Part shown: positions 45,650 through 56,766 of the stretch, piece after piece
Numbering within the stretch: the first letter of the stretch is position 1
How the letters are laid out: each line of letters starts with the position of its first letter
Assembly: GCF_037126465.1 (NCBI RefSeq)
Contig: NW_026999406.1
Coordinates: 1-64,000, forward strand
From: Ornithodoros turicata
Lineage: Eukaryota > Arthropoda > Arachnida > Ixodida > Argasidae
Direction of reading: 5' to 3'
Length of the DNA stretch: 64,000 nucleotides
Position numbers and translations under genes: made by a program
Notes under the pieces: model-generated
What the model saw: only the letters and a program-made list of their open reading frames with translations
Databases searched by the model: none
What the model was told of the DNA's origin: nothing

Positions 45650-45840
45650 TCCCGGAGTTTTGGCAACCCTTCGGCCGGAGCTTGACCATGACCCAGACCA
45701 CCATCGTCCAGGTCTTCTACCCTTTGCCTTTCATCACCTAGGCATGGTACGGATAACACATTGCGACGGAAGACTCGGGTTCCTGGTGGCGCCGCTCACC
45801 AAGCACCGGCATAAGCTAGTGCCCCTGCGGGGTGAAGAAG
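45650..45840 (-). mobile_element. LINE 2 5' leader segment
   Basis: It matches the leader of LINE 1 at 27,400-27,550 and lies at the expected position upstream of ORF1. The plus-strand 111-codon frame across it is not a gene. Confidence 0.6.
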
Positions 45841-45849
45841 AATGTGCTG

Positions 45850-46470
45850 TAGACCTTCTAGGGCACCACAGTGACAGCACCTGGGAGAGTCAACTTGTCT
45901 CAAATGCTTACGCCGCTGAGCTGTAAAAGTCAAAATGACTCGCATTCGATATGTTAAGGCAACATCTTAACGGAAGATGTTTCGTGACATGCGGAAAGCA
46001 AGTTTTGGAGCAACTCTCCTCATCATGGATGGGGGTTAAATATCATGGGAATCGATGTTCTGAGGTTGGAACACATAGAAAGGACACATGCGTACAAAGT
46101 CTCATGTGCCTAAGAAGTGCGATGGAGATTTTAAGACAAGCCTTCATCGTCAATGTACTTTTTATTTTTAATCATTTTCAGTTATTTTGGCCAGCCATTT
46201 TTTAATACTTTATTCATACCACTTGCACTTACTTAACCAGATATTTTTCGAAAGTACAGTGCCAGATGCCGTCCCACATCCATGTTGGGCACTGCTTTAT
46301 ATAAACACCGCTGAAAAACAGAAAAAAAATTTAATGAGGCACAAACAGATAGGATAGCACACAAGCTGGCAAGCTTGCAGACAAGGTGAGTGACGACTGA
46401 AGCCCGAGCATCGGGACAAAACCAACAATAGCTATTTTGTTGTTATTGATGGGTGATGATTTGGGTATTT
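45850..46470. other. No gene recognised
   Basis: AT-rich DNA between the LINE 2 leader and the LINE 3 3' end. No repeat or coding evidence. Confidence 0.5.
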
Positions 46471-47098
46471 TTGGCGCGTTGACAACTATGGTCATAACGT
46501 GCCAGTGCAATGATTAGAATGGACTTGCTAAAAGAAAACACCATGTTTAGTCAAAACATCTCATGAATTCATAAGACCCATAATTCTAAAACAACAAAAT
46601 GTTTTACGAGTTCAGATGTCCTTCAACAAATTAAATTCTGCGCAAAAGGGGAAGATAGCTTCGTCACCCAACAAGAGAGCCGCAGTGCAGTGATAAAGGT
46701 ATTTGTAAAACGCACTGAAATTATTTTGACGACGTTTGTTACGAGTAAATGTAAAATGGACAGAGGATCGCTACAATGAGTGCATTCAGATGGTTCCTCC
46801 CGTCGAAGCAGGCACCGGTCGGCTTAAATTTTAAGGCGGATTCTTAGGCGTTATCGTACGAGACACTGGGGCCGGCCGTATAGGTACTAGGTGCAACATT
46901 GAATATTGGGCTTTGCTCTCTGCACTTTATTTTCTGTCTGCCGTTCCCAAAATTCTTGCCATTTTAGGTTGACCGCTTTATTCACGGCTTACCTATGACC
47001 CTCATAGGGCATTCCAAAGGGAGTGATGTCAGCAGAAAGGGTCGCTGCAGCAACAGCCCGATCTGCACTCTCGTTACCATGTATACCAGTGTGACTTG

Positions 47099-47567
47099 CA
47101 GTGTTGTGCGTAGCGGCGTTACTTGTAGCGGCACTACTGTAATCGCTACATTTTTCAGTAGCGGAGGTGTAACTCCGCTACATCTGTTATTTGTAGGGCA
47201 AAGTAATTTCCGCTACAATTTTGAGTAGCGGAACGGCCTCCGCTACCGCTACTTTTGAGGGAGAAACTAAAATAAATTAGACGCTAGAGTACGTCCAATG
47301 AACTCGCTGTCAGATCATGTAAGTCAGATCAGCAAGTCGAGTCGCGTCGTCGTTCAGCCCTGAATCTGGCTGGCGTATATATGGCACGTATTCATAAGCC
47401 ATCGGCGAGAAAGTAGCGGAAGGGTAATTGCGCCACATTTTTTGGTAGCTGTAGCGGTATCGCGCCACATTCGTAGATTTGTAGCGCCGCTAGTATCGCG
47501 CTACTTTTAAATAGGGTAGCGGGTAGCGGTATTTCGATACCTAAATTGAGTAGCGGGCACAACACTG
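47099..47567. mobile_element. hAT-type MITE with 8-bp target duplication
   Basis: Ends are CAGTGTTGTGC and its complement GCACAACACTG, flanked by a perfect 8-bp duplication GTGACTTG at 47,091-47,098 and 47,568-47,575. An 8-bp target duplication and CA...TG ends are diagnostic of the hAT superfamily. The 469-bp interior has many GTAGCGG words in subterminal positions, as expected for transposase-binding sites, and no coding capacity. Confidence 0.93.
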
Positions 47568-47834
47568 GTGACTTGGCACCCAACAGAACTCCATGTGGTA
47601 ATACCTGTTGGGCACCACGCTAGCCAAATATGGTGCTCCTTGTACCAGTTTTTTTTCTCTCTGTTTTGTGTACATTACATATGGCCTGCAGACTGGAGGG
47701 AGAAAGATTGTATATATTATGGGAGGATTTTAGATGAGTTTGTAATATGAAATTTAAAGCTAAGATCACTGCGTAAACCGCTGCTGCAAATACTGATGCC
47801 ACATTCTTCAGCCAAAGAGATTGTGTACATGTAC

Positions 47835-48760
47835 TGCTTGCGACATACTTGTTTGATATCTCCAACCCCTGTAAGAGCGGGTTACCGAACCAAGTTGCTG
47901 TGCTACCGTCGCCTTCGCCTCACTTCCTTTCTACTGGTGGCGGCGGGGCTGCGCAGTGCCACCAGACGGGAGAGATGGCGATCCGATAACCGCGCGTCGT
48001 CTGCTAGCTCCAAATGCATCGACGGGGCCGCGCTTTCCTCGGAATCCGGAGTGGAATGGGAATTGTAACCTGTTTCCTTTTGTTCCTGTTTACTGTTTTT
48101 GAAACGTAAGTACACCGGGATTAGGCCACATTTGAGCAGTTCCTGCGGTCGTCAGGACTTTTTGTGAAAGGTGTCACAGTAATGCAAGGGACCACGGCTG
48201 CTCCGTGAAACCGGCACAAGCGAGGGATTATCTCATTTTATTTACTGGTGTTATGCGAAGCAAGCAAGCCTCGCTTGCTGGCTAGGATAAAAAAAGAAAT
48301 AATAAACTTATACAAAATGAGGAAAAGAAACGCTGTGGAACACGGGACCTCAGTCTCACCTCAGTAACGCGTTGGTGCCCCTCCACTCTCAATCACTGCG
48401 CTCATTCGCCTGGGCAGGGAAGCGTAGAGGGCGGAACAACACCTTACGAACAATCGAGAAAGTGTTGATAAGCTTATCAACATTTTCTCGATTGTTCCCG
48501 ATGTGTTATTCTTGAGGTCCATTCATTGGTCCATGCATTCGCACTCCGCATTCCGAGGAAAGCGCTGCCCCGTCGACGCATTTGGAGCTAGCAGACGATG
48601 CGCGGTTATCGGATCGCCATCTCTCCCGTCTGGTGGCGCTGCGCAGGCCCGCCGCCACCAGGGGAACGGAAGTGAGGCGAAGGCGACGGTAGCGCAGCAA
48701 CTTGGTTCGGTAACCCGCTTTTACGGGGGCTGGAGATATCAAACAAGTATGTCGCAAGCA
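47835..48760. mobile_element. 926-bp TIR element with ~220-bp terminal repeats, GTAC target duplication
   Basis: Outer ends are TGCTTGCGACATACTTG and its complement, flanked by GTAC at 47,831-47,834 and 48,761-48,764. Terminal inverted repeats extend about 220 bp (47,835-48,060 and 48,540-48,760). The interior carries a 50-bp palindrome and no recognised ORF. A 4-bp duplication occurs in a few DNA-transposon superfamilies and I cannot choose among them. Foldback relatives exist at 37,650-37,900. Confidence 0.88.
48448..48497. repeat. 50-bp near-perfect palindrome
   Basis: GAACAATCGAGAAA and its complement flank a TGTTGATAAGCTTATCAACA core, with a two-base asymmetry. It lies in the interior of the 926-bp TIR element. 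Confidence 0.9.
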
Positions 48761-50499
48761 GTACCTGAGGCCGTAACACATGGTACTGCAGTACTGGAGT
48801 TTGAGCCGTCCGTATATATGTTTCGATGTGTCCTGTAAAGCTTGGTTTGGTATCTTTAAATTCCGGCTGCAATACTTGCATAGGGGTTTCACGCTTGTCA
48901 TTTAATAATGAGCAATTGTACTCTGGTGAAGACTGCCACAGAAGAATCCACGCAGGAGAACTTTCGGTTTTGAGGGCGTACATTGCCCCAAGTGTAAAGT
49001 CAACGCCTTTCTAGAGACCACTCTTTAGCTTGGGCGTAAAGGCTTTCAACCGGAGAGGTTCTGAGAGCACCTAATATCGGCCATAGCCCTTGATTGTGTA
49101 CCGAGTGACGACCTGAACAGTGCACAATGCTCACATAATTGAGTGTTGAGTGGATTGTTTGTAGTGTATACCCTATGCAGCGTTTTCCTATCTGCTTCCC
49201 AAGACCTGTGTGCCATAATTTTTATTAAATTTAGAGATTTCATACATTTAAGCTTCAAGCGTTTTACGTAATGCAGAAATGTGAGCTTTTTGTCGAATAC
49301 GATACCAAGGAATTTGTGTCCAAACTGAACAGGAAGATCGTGGGTATCGAGTTTTATGGTCGGTGGCGGAAACACTGCCCTAACTCTAGAGAACTGGACG
49401 GGGACTGTCCTCTCTGGTGAAACTTTAAACACGTTGTTCAAGAAAAGGCCAAGAGACCGGTTCGACGCTTACTCATAACTTTTATCTCGTCAGTGTACCA
49501 ATGGCATCCCCAGACAACACAACCAATCGTAAAGTTCCACGCTTTATAAAGCACACACACTTTCCCATCATCGTTCTTGTCTTCTACGAATCCGATTCAA
49601 AAAAGACGAAATCAATCCGCAACGCCCGGTCTTGGAAAACCATTTCACCAGTCTATTGACTGCTAGTTGCACTTGTCGCTCAACTATTATTCGGGTTGTG
49701 GAGCTACAAGGTAACCGAATATCATCCACATACAAAATGTACTTTATGGATGGTTGGACGGCAATAGGTACAGAATTGATCTTGAGCAGAAGTAGTGCGA
49801 CGCTCAAAACAGGCCCCTGTGGCACGCTATGCTCTTGCAAAGATGGGCATGACAGAGTTGTTCCAAATGTTCTGTCTTCGAGGAAATTTGCAATACATAT
49901 AAGGAGACAAAGCAGTGGAGACCTAGCCGTATACCATGCCACAAGATAATATCGTAGGCTTTTCTAGATCGAAAAATCAGACAGACAGTGGCGTCTCCGC
50001 ACTAATGCCTCACGGATGGTCGCCTGGTGACGTATCAAATGATCCATCGTCGAACGTCCGGATCGAAAACAACATGCAACATAGCTAGACATTGGCTCCC
50101 TTCCAGGAAATGGACCAGCCAGTCATTAACCATTCTCTCTAACGTGTTGCAAAGGCAGCTCGTAAGAACTACGGGTCTGTAACTGCTTGGATTTGAAGCA
50201 TCCTTTCTAGGTTTCAGGAACGGAATAACTGTAGCCGTTTTCCAGATTCCGACTAATAATGGACTAATAGACACGTGCTGGGTACCGTACCATACGTGTC
50301 TACTAATCGGAAGAAACATTATGGCAGGATCTGTAGATTTCAAACCCGCTGATTCCAGACAAGTATCGGCTTGTACAGGATCGTGCACGTCAGCCAATCT
50401 CTCTTGACGATTCCAAAGACTCCCCGTGGAATGCCATGGACGCGAGAAGTGGGAGCCTCTCTTTCGGCGTACTCGAATCGGGGGTAGAGACACCCGGAG

Positions 50500-51205
50500 C
50501 GTCCAATAAAGAGCGAAAATAGATCTACAGTGCTACGTTCCTTGCTCACTGATACCCCTTCCGGCCTTCTGCTGATGCGATGCACAGCTAAGACATATTG
50601 GCTTAGTTTGTAACTATAGTAACATTGGAAGGGGCAACTGCAGCTGTGAGGACTTCTCCTCTTAAACGCGAATGGAATGGAAAATATTCGAATTCGTTGC
50701 TAACGTTATACGAGTTGTTCACTATGAGGAGGGCTGCATGGCGCTATTGTGTCTCCATTAAAACACTACACTTCGCGCAAATAACCTCCGATACCTATTA
50801 TGTGCATGTTGCCCACTAATCAAAAAGCATGATACTAGTTATAAAAATAGTACACTTTCTCCTAAGGGGTGCAATTTTCCAACATAGTAAGTCCGTCTTT
50901 GGCTACCGAGCCCACGCTTTGGAGGCCGTCCTGTCGGCGCTGAGCAGAAAGTATGTCCACACAGCAAATGTCATCCACACGTGCGCTTGTCGTCTGCTTT
51001 CACGTATCGCAGTGACGCGAGAGAGAAAAAAAAGGTTGGGGTCTCACGCTCCTGGTGCGCGAGTGACGCTTGTAGCGAGTTCAGTGAGTGCTGACCCAAA
51101 ACATTCGCACTCCGGGGTGCCTACTTAAGAACCAGTTGGTGTCTAATAAGTCACCCCTTGTCTGTGGGCGCTGAAGAGATTGCATCTTGTGCTGCTGATA
51201 TTGAT
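50500..51205. other. No gene recognised upstream of LINE 3
   Basis: Some minus-strand frames may be further eroded LINE 3, but no motif is clear. Plus-strand frames of 64-99 codons have no support. Confidence 0.45.
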
Positions 51206-51211
51206 TGGGTA

Positions 51212-51759
51212 CACTCTAAGAAAAAAAATGAGTAAAACGGGGAGTAATTGCAGCTTCTACTCCCCTTGATTGCAGTTACTCCCCATTTTAGTCCCCTAAC
51301 CCGATATTTAGTCCCGACATTTACTCCCCAGGACTGCAAATTGTCACTGAACTTCGCGAATGGTCTCCGGAATGCAACAGCCTACGTATAAATGTGCCCT
51401 GGGTCAATTTCAACGGCATAAGGCTGTATAACCCAGGCAACGTAGCAATTTTCCAGCCACACAGAGTAAGAAACAGTTAGCGCAACTTTCTTCGCAAATT
51501 GTGCCCTATGTATTGCGCAAGATTTTATATCACTCGATATATCACGGTTGAAGGTTTGCTTCAAAGTATTTTCATGCATGCACACGAATTATGTACCCGG
51601 GATTCTTACAACACCTCGTCAAATGCAGTCTCCGCTCTGTGACATTCATTTACTCCCGTGCATTTACTCCCGTGCATTTACTCCCCAAAGGGACTATTTT
51701 TGTGGCAATGCATTTAGTCCCCGAAAGGAGTAAAAGTACTCATTTTTTTTCTTAGAGTG
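51212..51759. mobile_element. MITE with CACTCTAAG ends and TTTACTCCCC subrepeats, TA target duplication
   Basis: Ends are CACTCTAAGAAAAAAAATGA and its complement, flanked by TA at 51,210-51,211 and 51,760-51,761 (548 bp). Inside, TTTACTCCC, TTTAGTCCC and their complements GGGAGTAA and GGAGTAAAA recur at both ends, including three adjacent GTGCATTTACTCCC units near 51,645-51,690. No coding capacity. It shares the CACTCTAA terminus and TA target with the 2.3-kb element at 39,521. Confidence 0.9.
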
Positions 51760-52206
51760 TATTTATGGAACACAAACTGCCCACATTTCCAGTAAATTAC
51801 AGGCAATATTTCATAGAGACCCCAATCACCGTCATCTCAACAGTATCGTCACACTGATCATGATGTGGAGATGCGATCTAGACCTGTTGGTGCTGACTCA
51901 CTTTTGTTGTCCTTGGCCAACGACAGAAATGACGCACAGAGCAAGATGAATGCCCCACTATGAACAATGTTTATTTGCACTCGCACATGCAATCTTCGTT
52001 TGCTTCTAGCATTCGTGCGCCCGCTCCCCTCTGATCTGTCATTTGTGTCGTCTACCTCTCGAAGAACTAAACTACAATGCTTTGCTGGATTACATTTCTT
52101 AATTGGCACGCAGGGAAAACTTGGCAGCATCACTCATTACTACACGCTGTCCATTAAACGTAAAAATCTTCGCTGCATTGACACAGTTGCTATTCGCTGT
52201 ACTTAC

Positions 52207-52260
52207 TGCACCTTCTACAAGCAGATTCCTGTCATGTTCATCGAATTCCGCAGCTGTCGT
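52207..52260 (-). other. Exon-like segment, 18 codons
   Basis: On the minus strand TTTTTTGTTACAG precedes and GTAAGTACAG follows a 54-bp open segment encoding TTAAEFDEHDRNLLVEGA. Strong acceptor and donor at exactly frame-preserving distance suggest a symmetric internal exon. The frame also stays open beyond the donor to about 52,102. No partner exons or family are identified. Confidence 0.3.
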
Positions 52261-52525
52261 CTGTAACAAAAAATCTGTGGTCAATTACTTCATGTTATGC
52301 GCACACACAGATCCATTGGGTATGCAGGAATCAAGCTATAGCACAGCCAACGGCGGAGCGACTCGGCGTTTTGGTCTCTCATTTCTGTGGGATATCGATA
52401 AGATGAACTTCTCCGATTTACCTTAGAAGCCGACCGTCATATGCGTAGAAGCAGAAGAGAGCAAAAACGTGTTGCTTCACTGTACTAGCTCTACGACTTC
52501 CATAGACCTTGCATGGACCATGCAT

Positions 52526-52864
52526 TCATTCGTGCTGCCTTGGGTTGGATAGATGCTCGTCCGTTGAGTTTGAGTAACTTAACGACTGCGCATGGATTAT
52601 GCAACCGGGACCAGCGTTTGGACATTTGAGTTGACCACTTGGACACATTGACTGCACACAAACTATCTCGAATGTCACGACCCATGTGCAATGTTTGTAG
52701 GTCTTTCCATCTTTATCATTCCTGCACACACACGTACATGTGCAAGCACTAAACAGGACCCGTATACAGAATATTGAACTTGGCCCTGCTTCTATACTTT
52801 TTGCATGAGCTAGATATACCAGTATATGCACCTGGCAAATGAAACTCAGTTGAGCATATTGCAA
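52526..52864 (-). CDS. Cys-rich ORF, possible exon of a secreted protein
   Basis: The 112-codon frame contains ten Cys within about 60 residues: CTCTCVCRNDKDGKTYKHC, then IVCVQSMCPSGQLKCPNAGP and GC. Internal TGTGTGTGCAG and TTTGTGTGCAG strings before RNDKDGK and SMCPSG could be splice acceptors, so the real structure may be one or two short exons. A hydrophobic N-terminal part (ILVYLAHAKS) is not a convincing signal peptide. Family unknown. The 54-bp exon-like segment lies about 270 bp further along the same strand. Confidence 0.3.
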   Translation of the reverse strand: MQYAQLSFICQVHILVYLAHAKSIEAGPSSIFCIRVLFSACTCTCVCRNDKDGKTYKHCTWVVTFEIVCVQSMCPSGQLKCPNAGPGCIIHAQSLSYSNSTDEHLSNPRQHE

Positions 52865-53281
52865 TCTACTGACCGTCGCAGGAGTTTACGGAACGCAAAC
52901 TGCACATGTGCCACTGGATTGGCCAATGTAAAATGGTCCTTTCTCTCACTCTCACGCGTCTCCTGTCATTTCCCGTCAGACGTGACATTTTGTCGTCATT
53001 ATTGTGTCTCTCGTGTCAGAAAGTATGTTTCGACATGCGTGAGGAAAAAACAATTCCCTCCCAGCTCGTACAACATTAACCTGTTTTGCGACGTTGATAC
53101 GAACTACGATTTTAATTGGGAGCACGTTCGTGTCTACCTCACATGATCATGTTCAAACGGCCACTGGCGTTGCAGTCGGAAAAAAAGCGTGCCCCCTCAC
53201 GCTCTAATGTCGTGTTATGATGGCCAGTCATCTAGTGTCGTTCTCGGGCTCTCACTAGACGTCGTGGGAGCAGCTTTGTAT

Positions 53282-53450
53282 ACAGGGTGTCCCAGAAAAC
53301 ATGTCATTGAATTATACTAAAGAACTATATCACCTAGAGTAATGCGTTGAACGACATTCGTTCTTACTGGGTTTTTGTCCCCCCCCCCCCGCCCTGATGT
53401 GAATGTCGTGTAATTATGTAAATTTTTGCGAGCTTAAGTCGGGATTAAGT
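53282..53450. mobile_element. Partial copy of the ACAGGGTGTCCCAG MITE arm
   Basis: This is a diverged copy of the left arm of the next element (ACAGGGTGTCCCAGAAAAC, CTTACTGGGTTTTTG, GTAAATTTTTGCGAGCTTAA) including a C12 run near 53,381. It ends in a TA microsatellite at which the complete element begins. Confidence 0.85.
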
Positions 53451-53471
53451 CGTATATATATATATATATAT

Positions 53472-54349
53472 ACAGGGTGTCCCAGAAAACGTGTCATTGA
53501 ATTATAATAAAAAAACTACACCACCTAGAGTCATGCGGTCGATGGCATTTGTTCTTACTGGGTTTTTGCCACCTCCTCATGTGAATGTCGTGTAACGTAA
53601 GTTTAATTATGTAAATTTTTGCGAGCTTAAGTCGGAAATTTGCCTAGTAAAGGTCACTTTTTTACCCCACCAATGTGAAGAGCGTGTTTAATTTAGTCAA
53701 ATTAATGATAATTGACAGGGATATTCAGGAACTATCCCATCGGAAAAAATAGCCGAACATCATGCTCTACGGAGGTCGCACAGAATAGCGCACGATGAAT
53801 TTTTCAGCGCAAACTTTGTCAGTCCGACGAAAGGATGTTGGAAACCCAGCCCTCCCCGACATCGCAGAAAGAGATAAAGCAGGCACGGCTTATCACGTCC
53901 GACTTTCGCTGGGATAATGCTTTCCCTCTCCTAATTTTAGGAGCTGTTACTTTTTCTACTATCACTTTGTGAGCTGGCTTCGGAACCTCCTTTCGTCGCA
54001 CTGAGAGCGATTGCGCTCAAAAACTCATCGCGCGTTTGGTCGATGCTCCGAAAAGCATGATATTCGGCTATTTTATCCGATGGGATAGCTCGTGAATATC
54101 ACTGTGAATTATTATGAATTTGAGTGAATTCGGCACGCTCTTCATATTGGTGGGGTAAAAAAGTTACCTTTACTTGGCAAATTTTCGAGTTCAGTTCGCA
54201 AATATTTACATAATTAAACTTGAAGTACATGACATTCACATTACGAGGTGGCGAAAACCTAACAAGAACAAATGCTCTTGACCGCATGATTCTAGGTGGC
54301 GTAGTTTTTTTATTATAATTCAATGACACGTTTTCTGGGACACCCTGTA
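53472..54349. mobile_element. Long-TIR MITE, ACAGGGTGTCCCAG ends, in a TATA microsatellite
   Basis: Roughly 300 bp at each end are inverted repeats (53,472-53,780 and 54,040-54,349). Ends are ACAGGGTGTCCCAGAAAACG and its complement, both embedded in (TA)n. The interior has no recognised ORF. Confidence 0.9.
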
Positions 54350-54362
54350 TATATATATATAT

Positions 54363-55262
54363 ACAGGGTGTCCACGCTAAGTGTGAACAGATTTTTAAAA
54401 AATATATCAATCACTTTTTTTGAGATGAAATCAATTGCAATATAGCATATGCTGAAGGGCACTCCCTAGGGGGGCATTAACAGACTCCTAAGGCAATGTC
54501 TTAATTAACTTTCAATAATTAACTTTTTAATGATAAAAGCTACGAAGTTGCTCCAATGAGAACATCTGATCTCTTCGGTCACCAGATACCAAAACCGTTT
54601 TCAGAACAAAAATCCGTTCGGTAGATCGTCCGCAAAAAATTCGTGAAGGAACGCCATTTTTTCTTTATTTGGTTTATTGCGCATCTTCAAAGAAGCGGCT
54701 TTCCTTTACCCCCAGTGTGAGAGCGTGAAAGAGCACAGTGCCGCCTCATGCGTCGAAGATTAGCTTTTACTTGCGGAAACAAAACAAAAACACAAATCTA
54801 TCGGATGACTCTATCGCGACTGCCCTTATCTTGGGCTGCATTTTCTGTTTTCTTTTCATCTTTTTCCAGGTCGCAAGAGGCGATTTTGTGCTCTTTCATC
54901 CTCTCATATTGGGGGCGAAGGAAAGGCGCGTCTCTAGAGATGCGCAATGAATAAAATAAAGAAAAAAATTGCGTTCCTTCACGAATTTTTTGCGGACGAT
55001 CTATCGAACGGATTTTTGTTCTAAAAACAGCTTTGGTATCTGGTGACCGAAGAGATCAGATGTTCTCATTGGAGCAACTTCGTAGCTTTTATAATTAAAA
55101 AGTTAATTATTGAAAGTTAATTAAGACATTGCCTTAGGAGTCTGTTAATGCCCCCCTAGGAAGTGCCCTTCATCATATGCTATATTGCAATTGATTTCAT
55201 GTCGGAAAAAGTGATTGATATATTTTTAAAAAGTCTGTTCACACTTAGCGTGGACACCCTGC
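54363..55262. mobile_element. Long-TIR MITE, ACAGGGTGTCCACGC ends
   Basis: Inverted repeats of about 330 bp (54,363-54,700 and 54,935-55,262) share AAGTGTGAACAGA, CAATTGCAATATAGCATATG and CTACGAAGTTGCTCCAATGA. It sits only 13 bp after the previous MITE, separated by TA repeats. A third ACAGGGTGGG end begins immediately at 55,267 with no partner seen. Confidence 0.9.
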
Positions 55263-55266
55263 ATAT

Positions 55267-55741
55267 ACAGGGTGGGTGCAGATAAAGAGCACCACATTTT
55301 TGCATTTTTGTCCGGTGTTGCATGCTTAGCGCATGAACTCCGGTGGCGGACACATTTATCAGATAAAAACTAGCAAAAAAATTTTGGTAACCCAACTAAA
55401 AGTAACAAAAAGTTATCAATGCAAAGGTTGCACTCCGTGCATCCCGATTTTCCTATGCAGAAGGCAGTATGGCGGTCATGGCACAGTTGCCAGATCTCGT
55501 TTTGTTTGTGTGTCGGTGGCACCCCTAGCGGTAGGGTGATGCTACTGTGCTACACTGCAATTTCCCATTGGAAATACACGGAGCGAAGTTAACGTTGCTA
55601 ACGATTTTATTGCGCAGAGTTTGGTTACTACGATTCTTTTCTCGATTTGCTACTGCATAAACGCGCTGTCCTGCGCCGCCGGAAGTTTGTACGGTATGCA
55701 GGGAACGCGCTATGTGCGAAAATGTGGGACTACTCTATCTG

Positions 55742-55796
<55 letters not shown>

Positions 55797-55995
55797 TTCA
55801 AAAAAAAAAGACGCGGGAACAGCTGTTATGGAAGTTCAGTGGCACTGTCGAAACGTCGACGCCTTGCCCATTTTACTTTTTAACGTCTCCCTATGTAATA
55901 AACTAGTGTTTGTAACTTCCCTAAAATCTGTTTCGCGTCTTCTTCTTTTTTTTTATGAACTTCTGTAAAACTTCTTGGCCGTTTGATAATCCTTT
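55267..55995. other. Orphan ACAGGGTGGGTGC end, unassigned DNA and a (CT)n(TA)n tract
   Basis: The first bases resemble a MITE terminus. A (CT)n run followed by (TA)n occupies 55,742-55,794. Frames that cross the microsatellite are not genes. Confidence 0.6.
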
Positions 55996-56004
55996 TACCT
56001 ATAT

Positions 56005-56217
56005 ACAGGGTGTTCAAAATTAAGCTTTCACTAGCACTTTATAAATAGGCGAACAAAAGGAAAACTGGTGCTATTTTGCTGTTCCTCGAGTAAGAAACAG
56101 GTGATACATAATTAGCAGCACCTGTTTTTTACACAAGTAGCGTAAAGTTATCATTCGGCTTCCTGTCATCGCTGTGTTTGCGTAACGCTCGTGAAAGCTT
56201 AATTTTGAACACCCTGT
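56005..56217. mobile_element. 213-bp MITE, ACAGGGTGTTCAAAATTAAG ends
   Basis: The left end ACAGGGTGTTCAAAATTAAG and the right end pair over about 30 bp (continuing CTTTCAC), flanked by TATAT/TATA. It is the smallest complete member of the ACAGGGTG-ended group here. Confidence 0.92.
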
Positions 56218-56219
56218 AT

Positions 56220-56760
56220 ATTCCGGATTCAAGAGCGGTAGGGATTGTGAAATGAATGTATCTTTTTTAATACATCAATTCAATCCGGCCCTAAACGAAC
56301 AACCGGGATCGCTGTCCACTGTGAAGATCATGAAGAAATAATAACGCCTGCAACACCATAGGAAGCTACACACGTTTACGCGACGCAAACCAGTCTTTTC
56401 CACACAAATGCTTCTTAGGGAAAGCCCCCCGCCCCCCCTAAATCCCCCACCCACGTGCGAAACACACTCGACAGGACCCCGCACACAGAATTTATGACCT
56501 CCCTTCGGCATCCTCAACGCACTGTCATTTCCCTTCCCCCAAGCTGTCGAAGCACACGAAAGTGAGTGTTTCCAACTGTTTGACCAGCTCATTATATCTT
56601 TTCACTTTGAAAAGAAAGGTCCACCGTTCGAAACGTCTTGCCTATGTAATTTCACAAAGAATTAAGTGATGTCATCTCAAGGTATTCCTAGTGGTGCTCT
56701 GTGCGAACTTATTCTGTTTATTAATACGGCGCCGTCTGAATCATCAAGACACTCGAGAAT
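56220..56760. other. No gene recognised
   Basis: A 105-codon minus-strand frame at 56,275-56,592 is Gly/Ser/Cys-rich without a known domain. Nothing else is supported. Confidence 0.45.
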
Positions 56761-56766
56761 GCGTAT

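Larger units (their letters stand above)
46480..50500 (-). pseudogene. LINE 3: reverse transcriptase to RNase H and 3' end, with two nested insertions
   Basis: Reading leftwards, the RT N-terminal part KTATVIPFLKPRKDASNPSS then YRPVVLTSC lies at 50,140-50,260. The palm has SVPQGPVLSVALLLLKINS and the catalytic YVDD at 49,721-49,732. The thumb HKFLGIVFDKKLTF is near 49,290. The RNase H domain comes in three pieces: before 48,761; VYAVILALNF near 47,750; and FCWVPSHTGIHGNESADRAA, joined across 47,567/47,099. A Cys/His tail (CTHCSDPLSILHLL) lies near 46,760. ORF1 and endonuclease are absent, so the copy is 5'-truncated. Two DNA elements at 47,099-47,567 and 47,835-48,760 interrupt it. Confidence 0.88.

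Noticed and set aside
45591..45926. 111-codon plus-strand ORF as a gene
   Set aside because: It overlaps a segment also found upstream of another LINE (27,400-27,550), so it is LINE leader sequence read in antisense.
55621..55968. 115-codon frame with a SLSLSLYIYIYI run
   Set aside because: The run is a translated CT/TA microsatellite.
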